Source of the DNA: UBA12151 sp964600645
Lineage (GTDB): Bacteria > Patescibacteriota > Minisyncoccia > Moranbacterales > UBA9337
DNA length: 9,314 nt
Assembly: GCA_964600645.1 (NCBI GenBank)
Contig: CAZRJL010000037.1
Location: forward strand, 1-9,314
Direction: 5' to 3'
The notes beneath the pieces were generated by a model. That model made no database searches and had not been told where the DNA came from. It saw nothing but the letters and a program-made list of their open reading frames with translations. The first letter of the stretch is position 1. Each line of letters opens with the position of its first letter. This document shows positions 1 to 6,665 of this stretch, piece after piece. The translations under genes and the position numbers were made by a program.

Positions 1-166
1 GATCGCTTACGGCAATAGTGGGATTCAAATTTTGTTTAGTGAGAAAAAAATAAAAAGCCCAGGCTGCTCCGATGGAATCACCGTCCGGATTTTGCGGGAT
101 AAGAATAAGCACATCTTTGGATTTTTTGAGGACTTCTTCTAGTTGCTGAACGGGTTCTGTTCCCAT
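1..166 (-). CDS. DHH-family phosphoesterase (NrnA/RecJ-like), N-terminal 55 residues only
   Basis: Reading the minus strand from an ATG at 166 gives 55 codons that run off the left edge. The visible part contains NPDGDSIGAAWAF at about residues 27-39. This matches DHH motif I (PDGD followed by a small-residue helix), which binds a catalytic metal in NrnA-type nanoRNases, pAp phosphatases and RecJ-like exonucleases. A stop codon lies ten codons upstream in frame with no other ATG between, so the start is firm, although there is no Shine-Dalgarno site. By family knowledge the protein would hydrolyse short oligonucleotides or nucleotide phosphoesters in the cytoplasm. The DHHA1 domain and the DHH motif itself lie outside the window, so NrnA, RecJ and a cyclic-dinucleotide phosphodiesterase cannot be told apart. 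The gene is divergent from secG and has its own good promoter. Confidence 0.8.
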   Translation of the reverse strand, partial: MGTEPVQQLEEVLKKSKDVLILIPQNPDGDSIGAAWAFYFFLTKQNLNPTIAVSD

Positions 167-203
167 AAGTTTTGAAGTTTGTTTAGAATTATGTTAGTTT
201 CCA

Positions 204-232
204 AATATAGCAAACAGCCAAGCTTCTGTCAA
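204..232 (-). promoter_or_regulatory. sigma70-type promoter for the DHH phosphoesterase gene
   Basis: On the minus strand a perfect -35 box TTGACA (232-227) is followed after 17 nt by TATATT (209-204), which matches the -10 consensus at five of six positions. Transcription should start near 197, giving an untranslated leader of about 30 nt before the ATG at 166. Confidence 0.75.
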
Positions 233-249
233 ACATTCAAAATTTGCCA

Positions 250-278
250 TTGACTTTTTGAGGTTTTTCGTGTAGGAT
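250..278 (+). promoter_or_regulatory. sigma70-type promoter for the secG operon
   Basis: A -35 box TTGACT (250-255, five of six) and a -10 box TAGGAT (273-278, four of six) are separated by exactly 17 nt. Transcription should start near 285, about 30 nt before the secG ATG. The -35 box lies 17 nt from the -35 box of the divergent DHH gene promoter, so both polymerases would share one short control region. Confidence 0.65.
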
Positions 279-314
279 GTCTGAGTAATGAAAAAAGCCT
301 AAATTTGAGGATTT

Positions 315-536
315 ATGAAATTGATCAGTATTTTGCAGATAATAGTGTCAATTCTATTGGTAATTTCCATTTTGTTGCAAAATAGAGGTTCCGGATTGGG
401 TGCCGCTTTTGGCGGAGATATGGGTGGATATTACGCTAAAAGAGGATTTGAGAAATTTTTAGTTTATTTTTCCATAGTTTTATCTATCCTTTTTATGTTA
501 TTGGCGATTCTGAATGTTTTTATCGGCGCCAAGTAA
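315..536 (+). CDS. secG: SecG, protein-export translocase subunit
   Basis: SecG is the small accessory subunit of the SecYEG channel and helps SecA-driven protein export. The 73-residue protein has the family architecture. A first transmembrane helix (about residues 3-21) leads into the conserved LLQNRGSGLGAAFGG loop (20-34), and a second helix covers about 46-69. The glycine-rich loop after LLQ is the family signature. Length is normal for the family's short forms. GAGG at 307-310 sits 4 nt before the ATG, a somewhat tight but usable Shine-Dalgarno site. The gene is first in its transcription unit behind a recognisable promoter, and the next gene begins 77 nt downstream. It is the only Sec gene in the window. 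Confidence 0.93.
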   Translation: MKLISILQIIVSILLVISILLQNRGSGLGAAFGGDMGGYYAKRGFEKFLVYFSIVLSILFMLLAILNVFIGAK

Positions 537-580
537 ACAGTTAACGAAAAAATATTAGCATCGAGAAAATAAAATTAATT

Positions 581-598
581 CTGCCGGTAAACTGGCAG
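581..598. other. small hairpin between secG and the binding-protein gene
   Basis: CTGCCGG (581-587) can pair with CTGGCAG (592-598) through one G-U pair, leaving a four-base loop. No run of T follows on the plus strand, so it is not a normal intrinsic terminator. It ends 15 nt before the TTG start at 614 and could influence ribosome access or act as an mRNA end. It could also be chance. Confidence 0.3.
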
Positions 599-613
599 TA
601 CATTAATAAAACC

Positions 614-2275
614 TTGAATTTGAAGGAAAAAATAATTTCACTTTTTTTGGTATTGGTTGCGCTTGGCGCTTTGATATTTTGGGCGGGATATTTGTATATT
701 TCCCTTACTAACCCAATTGCCGATTTTGGAGGAAGCTACAAAGAGGGGATGGTTGGGCAACCTTTGTATGTCAATCCGTTGCTTTCGCAAACCAGCGAAG
801 CGGATGCCAGTTTGACGCAGATAATTTATAGAGGATTGCTTAAATATGACAAAAATGGAAATATTGCCAATGATTTGGCTTCCAGCTATGAAATCTCTGA
901 AGATCACAAAGAATATATTTTTCATCTCAAAGAAGGAATCAAATGGCACGATGGTCAGGAATTATTGGCGGATGATGTGGTTTTTACTATAAATATCTTA
1001 CGAGACGCGGCATACAAGAGTCCGATTAGGCAAAATTGGCAAGGAGTAAAAATCGAACAAATTGATTCATACTCAGTTAAATTTATTTTGGAAAATCCCT
1101 ATTTCGGTTTTTTGGAAAATTTGACCGTAGGAATTCTTCCGAAGCATATTTGGGAAAATATCGCTCCGGAAAAATTTTCCTTGGCTGAATACAATCTGAA
1201 TCCGATCGGATCGGGACCGTATCAGTTTTCCGATTATCAAAAAGACTCCGAAGGAAATATTTTATCTTATAATTTAGTTTCCTTTCCTGGATATTTTGAA
1301 GGACCTGCCTATATTTCAAAAATAACTTTCAATTTTTATTTAGATGAAGCATCCCTGCTAAATGCGTATAAAAAGAAAGAAATTAATGGAATCAGCAGTA
1401 TTTCTCCATCCGAAGTGAAAGATATTGGCTTAATGAAAAGTACCAATGTGCATGAGTTCAATATGCCGCGTTATTTTGCTGTTTTTTTCAATCAAAGCAA
1501 GAATGTGGCATTAGCAAATGATGAGGTTCGTCAAGCGCTGGATTTTGCGACCGATAGAAATGAGATAGTGGAAAAGGTTCTTTTTGCCAAGGCCAATACT
1601 ATTTATTCTCCTTTTTTATCTCAGATGCCGGAAAGCCAAGGCGAAGGAGTGGAATACCACAATTTTGATTTGGAAAGAGGGAATAAAATTCTTAGTGATA
1701 GCGGTTGGGAAATCAAAGATGACGGTATTCGAGAGAAAGATGGAAATAGGCTTGAATTTAATCTTCTTACTACCGATTGGCCGGAACTTTCGCAAACTGC
1801 TCAAATTCTTGCGGATCAATGGCGAAAAATAGGAGTCAAGGCAAATGTTCAGGTTTTGACTATTTCAGATTTGCAGCAAAATTATATTCGCCCAAGGGAG
1901 TACGACGCTTTGCTTTTCGGTCAGGCTGTAAGTTTTGATCCCGATATGTATTCTTTTTGGCACTCCAGCAAGAAATCAGACCCAGGACTTAATTTGTCCA
2001 AATTTGACAATGAGCAAGCTGATAAGATTATGGGAGAAGTGCGAGAGGAATTTGATAGAAACAAAAGGATTGAAAAATACCGTGAGTTTAATAAAATTCT
2101 GCTCGCGGAGGTTCCGGCAGTATTTTTATATAGCAGAAACTATCTTTACCCGATAGGAAGTCAGGTTAAGGGAATCGATATCGAAAATATTAGCAGTTCT
2201 CAATATCGATTTTCCGATATTAATAAGTGGTATGTAAAAACAAAAAGAATTTTTAAAAACAATGAAAACAAATAA
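614..2275 (+). CDS. membrane-anchored family-5 ABC solute-binding protein (oligopeptide/dipeptide type)
   Basis: The 553-residue protein resembles OppA/DppA-type periplasmic binding proteins (SBP_bac_5), which capture peptides or similar solutes for an ABC importer. Recognisable stretches are LTQIIYRGLLKYD, KEGIKWHDGQELLADDV, NPIGSGPY, DEVRQALDFATDR and a C-terminal EYDALLFG...DPDMYSFWHS segment, in the usual family order and at normal family length. Residues about 8-30 form one hydrophobic helix without a lipobox cysteine, so it is probably held by an uncleaved N-terminal anchor, not a lipid. The start is TTG. Upstream in frame there is no ATG, GTG or TTG back to the stop at 542, and no Shine-Dalgarno site. 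A second TTG lies two codons downstream, and ATT/ATC/ATA starts cannot be excluded. No permease or ATPase gene lies nearby, so its transporter must be encoded elsewhere. The ligand is not known. Confidence 0.88.
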   Translation: MNLKEKIISLFLVLVALGALIFWAGYLYISLTNPIADFGGSYKEGMVGQPLYVNPLLSQTSEADASLTQIIYRGLLKYDKNGNIANDLASSYEISEDHKEYIFHLKEGIKWHDGQELLADDVVFTINILRDAAYKSPIRQNWQGVKIEQIDSYSVKFILENPYFGFLENLTVGILPKHIWENIAPEKFSLAEYNLNPIGSGPYQFSDYQKDSEGNILSYNLVSFPGYFEGPAYISKITFNFYLDEASLLNAYKKKEINGISSISPSEVKDIGLMKSTNVHEFNMPRYFAVFFNQSKNVALANDEVRQALDFATDRNEIVEKVLFAKANTIYSPFLSQMPESQGEGVEYHNFDLERGNKILSDSGWEIKDDGIREKDGNRLEFNLLTTDWPELSQTAQILADQWRKIGVKANVQVLTISDLQQNYIRPREYDALLFGQAVSFDPDMYSFWHSSKKSDPGLNLSKFDNEQADKIMGEVREEFDRNKRIEKYREFNKILLAEVPAVFLYSRNYLYPIGSQVKGIDIENISSSQYRFSDINKWYVKTKRIFKNNENK

Positions 2276-3287
2276 GATCGACAAGTCAAATTTAAGAAAA
2301 GTTATTCTTGATGGAGCCAATCAATTTGAAGAAGGACTGAAGATTGCCAAGGATATAAAAATTAAAGGGGAATTCAGATCAATTACTTTGTCCGGAATGG
2401 GCGGCAGCGCGTTGCCGGGAAATATTTTACGGGTTTTTATTAATGATTTGTGCAAAAGAAATTCCAAAGAGAAGGAGAGATTGGCAGTATATCAAAACCG
2501 TTTTTATTCTCTTCCTCCCGAGGCATATGAAAATTCCCTGAATATTATTTGTTCGTTTTCCGGTAACACGGAAGAAACCGTTGCTTCTTTTGAAGAAGCG
2601 CTACGCAATAATCTCAAATGCGTCGGTATTTCCAGTGGGGGTAAAATTGAGCAAATGTGCAAGGAGCATAGCGTGCCTTTTGTAAAGTTGCCCGTTCCGT
2701 ATGAAAATTTTCAGCCGAGAATGGCAACTGGGTATTTTTTTGCCTCGATATTTCAAATTTTGATTAATGCCGGATTGGTCGAAGATGCATCAGCGGAATT
2801 GCTTGCGATGGCAAATAATCTAAAAGAAAAGACGGAAAAAATTGAAAACGCCGGAAAAGTTTTGGCGGAAAAAATAAAAGGAAAAACCCCGATTGTTTAT
2901 TCAAGCACGAAATATAAGCCGGTAGCGATGATTTGGAAAATTAAAATTAATGAAAATGCCAAGACGCCGGCGTTTTGGAATTTTTTTCCCGAGCTTAATC
3001 ACAATGAAATGGTCGGGTTTACAAATCCGCAAGCGAACTTCATTGTTCTGATGCTCAGGGATAAAGATGATAATTCGCAGAATCAAAAGAGGTTTAATGC
3101 AACCGCAGGCATATTGGAAAGTAAAAATATCCCAGTGGAAATTATTGATATGGAGAAAGGAAGTGTTTTTTACAAGATGTTCGCCGCTCTTTATTTGGGG
3201 GATTGGATGTCGTATTATCTGGCTCTGGAATATGGACAAGATCCGACGCCGGTTGATTTGGTGGAAGATTTTAAAAAAATGCTTTAA
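2262..3287 (+). CDS. bifunctional phosphoglucose/phosphomannose isomerase (SIS-domain Pgi/Pmi)
   Basis: The enzyme interconverts fructose 6-phosphate with glucose 6-phosphate and mannose 6-phosphate in the cytoplasm, linking glycolysis to surface-sugar precursors. The 341-residue protein has two SIS domains. GMGGSA (45-50) and SFSGNTEET (98-106) form the phosphate-binding site of the first. QPRMATGY lies at 151-158, NENAK at 230-234 and PELNHNE at 243-249, with DWMSYYLAL (314-322) and DPTPVDLV (327-334) near the C-terminus. E231 and H247 are 16 residues apart, the spacing I recall for the catalytic Glu203/His219 pair of the archaeal enzyme. The protein is much shorter than classical Pgi and fits the archaeal-type Pgi/Pmi family. 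The ATG lies inside the end of the binding-protein gene (14-nt overlap) without a Shine-Dalgarno site, which suggests translational coupling. Mannose activity is inferred from the family. Confidence 0.87.
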   Translation: MKTNKIDKSNLRKVILDGANQFEEGLKIAKDIKIKGEFRSITLSGMGGSALPGNILRVFINDLCKRNSKEKERLAVYQNRFYSLPPEAYENSLNIICSFSGNTEETVASFEEALRNNLKCVGISSGGKIEQMCKEHSVPFVKLPVPYENFQPRMATGYFFASIFQILINAGLVEDASAELLAMANNLKEKTEKIENAGKVLAEKIKGKTPIVYSSTKYKPVAMIWKIKINENAKTPAFWNFFPELNHNEMVGFTNPQANFIVLMLRDKDDNSQNQKRFNATAGILESKNIPVEIIDMEKGSVFYKMFAALYLGDWMSYYLALEYGQDPTPVDLVEDFKKML

Positions 3288-3423
3288 ATCTTTTTAGATA
3301 TAAAATATAACTTAATAATATCCTGTAAACATTCTTTGTGTTTATTTACTTTATAGTTTGATTTTTCGATTTTGAAAAAAATTAAAACTGACAAGAGTGT
3401 GCAATTTATAGGACAATAAAAAA

Positions 3424-5310
3424 ATGATTAATAACAAGAAAGAGCGCGAGCATTCTTCCGAAAAAGGAGGAATTGCGTTGAGCTCAAAAAAAAGAAGATC
3501 TGAGGGGTCTTCGGCAAAATCCCGCAAGGGCGGAAGAAGAAAGGCTGATGGGCGAACGATGCCGAGTCGCATCGGACAATTGGTTTCGCATGAAGGAGCG
3601 GCAAGAAGAAAAACTCAAGCAATGCCTTCTGTGATAGAAAACAAACTCAGAATAATTCCTCTCGGAGGACAAGAAGAAGTCGGACGCAATATGACTGTCT
3701 TTGAATACGGAGAAGATATTGTTTTGGTTGATATGGGTGTGCAATTTCCCGAAGAAGATATGCCGGGAATTGACTATATTATTCCAAACGTAAGCTATTT
3801 GAAGGGAAAAGAAAAGCGTATTCGCGCTGTGGTTTTTACTCACGGACATCTTGACCATATCGGAGCTTCTCCGATATTGCTCAATGAATTGGGATATCCT
3901 CCGGTAATCGGAAGAGAGCTTACATTAGCCTTGGTTAAGCGAAAAATGGAAGACCAGGAACCAGGATCATCCGCGCGCCTCAAAACTGTTTCCATTAAAA
4001 CCGGACAAGAGAAAGTGCGTCTGGGAAATTTTCAACTGAAGTTTTTTGATGTCGAACATTCGATTATGGATTCGATCGGAGTGGTTCTTTTCTCTCCAAG
4101 CGGAAGCGTGGTGCATATGGGGGATTGGACTATGGATACGGGAACAATCAAAAAAGAAGGGACATTGTCATATGAATTTTTGCGCACCCTGCCCAAGCCG
4201 TCAATTTTAATGATGGAAAGCTTGGGAGCCCTTAATAACCGTCCGATAGTGAGTGATGAGGATATGTGGGTTAATTTGAAAAAAATTATCGATGGAGCCC
4301 CCGGAAGATTGATTATCGGAACTTTTTCTTCGCAAGTAAAAAGAATCAAAGATATTATCAATTATGCCGAAAGCGTAGGAAAGAAGGTGGCCTTGGATGG
4401 GTTTAGTATGAAGGCAAATGTGGAGGTTGCCAAACAATTGGGATATATCAAGGCTAGCAAGGAAACGTTGATTGAGATTAATCGTATTCATGATTATCCG
4501 GATAATAAGGTTTTGATAGTTTGTACCGGAGCGCAAGGAGAGGTTAATGCGGTACTTTCGAGAATTGTCACAGACAATCATCGTTTTGTTAAATTGAAAA
4601 AAACCGACACGATTATCTTTTCTTCCTCGGTGATTCCTGGTAATGAAAGAACTATCCAGCGACTTAAAGATAATTTGTACCGCAAATGCGATAATGTTAT
4701 TCATAATGAGCTTATGGATGTTCACGTGAGCGGACACAATAATATTCAGGCAATCAAAGAATTGGTGCGACAAGTGCAACCAACCTATGTTCTTCCTGTA
4801 TATGCCAATCATTATTTTCTCAAAGAAGCGAAGAAAGTAGTGGCGGAAACCGGTTTTTCGGAGAAAAATATTTTTATTTTGGATAACGGAAATGTTTTCA
4901 AGGTTGATGCGGGGAAAAATCCGGAGATTGAAAAAAATAAGGTGGATACCAACTATGTTTTTATCGACGGATTGGGAGTAGGTGATGTCGGACAAGTGGT
5001 TTTGCGCGATCGCCAGGTTTTGGCGGAAGATGGAATGTTTGTAATAACAGTAATTGTTGATGGAAAAACCAAGGAAATTGTCGGAAACATTCAAATCACT
5101 TCGCGCGGATTTATTTATGTCAAAGAGAATTTCGATTTGGTAAATTCAACCAAAAATGTGGTCAAAAAAGTGATCAAAGAAAATACTTCTCGCGATACTA
5201 GCATCAACTGGGATTTAGTAAAGAAGAATATCCGCGAATCGGTAGGATCTTTCCTTTTTCAAAAAACCGAAAGAAGACCGATGGTCCTGCCTGTAGTAAT
5301 TGAAGTGTAA
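3424..5310 (+). CDS. rnj: ribonuclease J (beta-CASP metallo-beta-lactamase RNase)
   Basis: RNase J is a zinc-dependent 5'-3' exonuclease and endonuclease for mRNA decay and RNA maturation. The 628-residue protein has a Lys/Arg/Ser-rich extension (about 1-75). The metallo-beta-lactamase domain carries HGHLDH at 140-145, H212 and D234 (GDW). The beta-CASP insert contains CTGAQGE and SSSVIPGNE, then DVHVSGH (432-438). A C-terminal domain carries ITSRGFIYVKE. Where relatives have PVHGE, with a zinc-binding histidine, this protein has PVYAN: Tyr460 lies 22 residues after His438, the same spacing as the His pair in Bacillus RNase J1. The annotated ATG has AGGA at 3410-3413, 10 nt upstream. A much stronger site, AAGGAGG at 3464-3470, stands 7 nt before an in-frame TTG at 3478 (610-residue form). 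A TATAGT at 3352-3357 lacks a -35 box, so I name no promoter in the gap upstream. Confidence 0.92.
   Translation: MINNKKEREHSSEKGGIALSSKKRRSEGSSAKSRKGGRRKADGRTMPSRIGQLVSHEGAARRKTQAMPSVIENKLRIIPLGGQEEVGRNMTVFEYGEDIVLVDMGVQFPEEDMPGIDYIIPNVSYLKGKEKRIRAVVFTHGHLDHIGASPILLNELGYPPVIGRELTLALVKRKMEDQEPGSSARLKTVSIKTGQEKVRLGNFQLKFFDVEHSIMDSIGVVLFSPSGSVVHMGDWTMDTGTIKKEGTLSYEFLRTLPKPSILMMESLGALNNRPIVSDEDMWVNLKKIIDGAPGRLIIGTFSSQVKRIKDIINYAESVGKKVALDGFSMKANVEVAKQLGYIKASKETLIEINRIHDYPDNKVLIVCTGAQGEVNAVLSRIVTDNHRFVKLKKTDTIIFSSSVIPGNERTIQRLKDNLYRKCDNVIHNELMDVHVSGHNNIQAIKELVRQVQPTYVLPVYANHYFLKEAKKVVAETGFSEKNIFILDNGNVFKVDAGKNPEIEKNKVDTNYVFIDGLGVGDVGQVVLRDRQVLAEDGMFVITVIVDGKTKEIVGNIQITSRGFIYVKENFDLVNSTKNVVKKVIKENTSRDTSINWDLVKKNIRESVGSFLFQKTERRPMVLPVVIEV
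3464..3480 (+). promoter_or_regulatory. strong internal Shine-Dalgarno site with in-frame TTG in rnj
   Basis: AAGGAGG (3464-3470), seven spacer bases and TTG (3478-3480) form the best ribosome-binding site in the window. The TTG is in frame with the ATG at 3424, 18 codons further on. It could be the true start or a second start. The same bases also encode Lys-Gly-Gly, so chance is possible. Confidence 0.5.
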
Positions 5311-5334
5311 AAAATATCATTCTCCACTTTCAAC

Positions 5335-5373
5335 AACAAAACCGCCGCAATTAAATCGCGGCGGTTTTGTTTG
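5335..5373 (+). terminator. intrinsic terminator of rnj
   Basis: A perfect 14-bp stem pairs 5335-5348 with 5358-5371 around a nine-base loop. The core is CCGCCGC/GCGGCGG, the descending arm runs into TTTTGTTTG, and the ascending arm begins AACAAAA, so it may work in both directions. It starts 25 nt after the rnj stop codon. Confidence 0.88.
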
Positions 5374-5400
5374 TAGCTCCTGCTATTTTTGTTGTATAAT
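5371..5400 (+). promoter_or_regulatory. promoter of the Bro-N/DinD-like gene, probably giving a leaderless mRNA
   Basis: A perfect -10 box TATAAT lies at 5395-5400. The best -35 candidate is TTGTAG (5371-5376, three of six) at 18-nt spacing, overlapping the last bases of the rnj terminator. The ATG at 5408 is only 7 nt beyond the -10 box, where transcription itself should begin. Confidence 0.65.
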
Positions 5401-5407
5401 ATTTTTT

Positions 5408-6238
5408 ATGGAGGAAAATACAAAAATAGCCATTTTTAAAGGCAAGGAAATTAGAAAAATTATTCACAAGAATGAATGGTGGTTTTCGGTTGTTGATACT
5501 GTTGAAGTTTTAACAAATAGTACAAAACCCCGTGTTTATTGGAATGCAATGAAAACCAGAGTTAAAGGTGAGGATGGAATTGAGTTGTCTACAATTTGTA
5601 GACAACTGAAATTGCAGTCTTCCGATGGTAAGTTTTATGAAACTGACTGTACTAATACTGAAGGGATGTTTCGCATTATTCAGTCTATTCCTTCACCAAA
5701 AGCAGAGCCATTCAAGAGATGGTTGGCACGAGTGGGCTATGAAAGAATACAAGAAATTGAAGATCCGGAACTGGCTACCAAACGCACGCGGATGCTGTAT
5801 AAGCTGAAGGGCTATCCTGACGGTTGGATTGAAAAACGAATGCGCGGTATCGCCATTCGTGAAGAATTGACAGACGAATGGAAAAAACGAGGCGCCAAAG
5901 AGCAACGGGAATATGAGATTTTGACGGCGGAAATTTCCAAAGCGAGTTTCGGCGTAACCCCAAGTGAATACAAAAAATTCAAAGGTCTGAAAAGGGAAAA
6001 TTTGCGGGATCATATGGATGATTTCGAGCTGATTTTCACTATGCTGGGTGAAAGATCAACTACGGAAATTCATCGAACGGAAAATTCGCAAGGCGTTCCG
6101 AAGTTGAAGCAAGACGCCAGTAGAGGCGGAAATATAGCCGGCAATGCCAGAAAGGAGCTTGAAAAAGAATTAGGCAGATCGGTTATTTCCAAAAAAAATT
6201 TCAAACAAATAAGTACGAAGAAAAAATTTCAAAAATAA
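5408..6238 (+). CDS. Bro-N domain protein, DinD/phage-antirepressor-like
   Basis: The 276-residue protein begins with a Bro-N-type domain (about residues 5-120), including IAIFKGKEIRK, WWFSVVDTVEVL, LSTICRQLKL and DGKFYETDC. This domain occurs in phage antirepressors and baculovirus BRO proteins and is thought to bind DNA. The rest resembles the C-terminal half of E. coli DinD: RDHMDDFEL near 200-208, then GNIAGNARKELEKELGR near 241-257, followed by a Lys-rich tail. DinD is SOS-induced and inhibits RecA filaments; whether this protein does so is unknown. The frame is open upstream from 5300, but the ATG at 5408 sits directly behind a TATAAT box and starts the domain, while the upstream part reads through the terminator. 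No Shine-Dalgarno site fits. The gene has no phage neighbours and converges on the GIY-YIG gene with a 19-nt gap. A perfect palindrome lies at 5583-5607. Confidence 0.8.
   Translation: MEENTKIAIFKGKEIRKIIHKNEWWFSVVDTVEVLTNSTKPRVYWNAMKTRVKGEDGIELSTICRQLKLQSSDGKFYETDCTNTEGMFRIIQSIPSPKAEPFKRWLARVGYERIQEIEDPELATKRTRMLYKLKGYPDGWIEKRMRGIAIREELTDEWKKRGAKEQREYEILTAEISKASFGVTPSEYKKFKGLKRENLRDHMDDFELIFTMLGERSTTEIHRTENSQGVPKLKQDASRGGNIAGNARKELEKELGRSVISKKNFKQISTKKKFQK
5583..5607. repeat. perfect 25-bp palindrome inside the Bro-N/DinD-like gene
   Basis: AGTTGTCTACAA (5583-5594) is followed by a single T and then its exact reverse complement TTGTAGACAACT (5596-5607). The bases encode LSTICRQL of the Bro-N domain. 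It starts 175 nt after the start codon. It could be an operator, a recombination or termination signal, or a by-product of the codons used. Confidence 0.8.
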
Positions 6239-6257
6239 AATGTTAGATGCTAGATAT

Positions 6258-6491
6258 TTAAAAGTGTTTTTGAATGAATGCTCTTCCTGATCCGGATTTG
6301 AGATATTTTTCAAATTTAAATGCTTTGTGTTTGTCTTGCATTGCGATGTAAAAATCCAATTTTAAAGGCAGCCTATTTTTAGTTGCGGGTATGTATCCTT
6401 TTTGATGTCTAATAATTCTATCTTTTAAATTAGATGTGCATCCGGTATATGGCTTTTTATCAGCACATACTAATATATAGACATAGTACAT
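6258..6491 (-). CDS. small GIY-YIG nuclease-family protein
   Basis: The 77-residue protein is a minimal GIY-YIG domain of the URI/YhbQ type. YVY (residues 3-5) stands for GIY and YTG (15-17) for YIG. NLKDRIIRH (21-29) carries the catalytic arginine, R25. AFKFEKYLK (57-65) carries the metal-binding glutamate, E61. Members of this fold nick or cut DNA in repair, homing and mobile elements. The role of the short free-standing forms is unknown. I chose the ATG at 6491 because the domain begins at once. The frame stays open upstream to 6695, which would add 68 residues, but that part is encoded by GC-rich inverted repeats and looks like no protein domain. No Shine-Dalgarno site is visible. The gene converges with the Bro-N/DinD-like gene and is the only nuclease gene next to the repeat island. 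Confidence 0.82.
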   Translation of the reverse strand: MYYVYILVCADKKPYTGCTSNLKDRIIRHQKGYIPATKNRLPLKLDFYIAMQDKHKAFKFEKYLKSGSGRAFIQKHF

Positions 6492-6567
6492 ATTTGTTTT
6501 ATTTACTTTGAGCTTTCGCGACGATCTACTTGCGAACATAGGGCGAATTCCGCCGTCGCAAACTTCT

Positions 6568-6602
6568 GCGGACTGTGTCCGCCGAAGTCCGCTATGGCGG
6601 AC
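6568..6602. repeat. four GCGGAC/GTCCGC half-sites able to form alternative hairpins
   Basis: GCGGAC (6568-6573), GTCCGC (6577-6582), GTCCGC (6587-6592) and GCGGAC (6597-6602) alternate with loops of 3, 4 and 4 nt. The first pair and the last pair can each form a six-bp hairpin. Alternatively GTCCGCC (6577-6583) can pair with GGCGGAC (6596-6602). Confidence 0.75.
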
Positions 6603-6665
6603 GAAGGCGGTGTTTTTTGATTGATGTTCGAACTTTCTTTGAGCAAACCCCCAACTAAGGAAGCC

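Noticed and set aside
3352..3357. TATAGT as a promoter for rnj
   Set aside because: No -35 box lies at a fitting distance, and the surrounding AT-rich gap offers many such hexamers by chance.
3484..3858. 124-codon open frame on the minus strand
   Set aside because: It is antisense to the 5' part of rnj and reads as low-complexity Ser/Phe/Arg sequence with no recognisable motif.
4207..5094. 295-codon open frame on the minus strand
   Set aside because: It lies fully antisense to the core of rnj, and its product is Ile/Asn/His-rich with no domain. It is a shadow of the coding strand.
5300..5407. 36-codon upstream extension of the Bro-N/DinD-like gene from a TTG
   Set aside because: It reads through the rnj terminator and lies before a perfect -10 box. 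The domain begins at the ATG at 5408.
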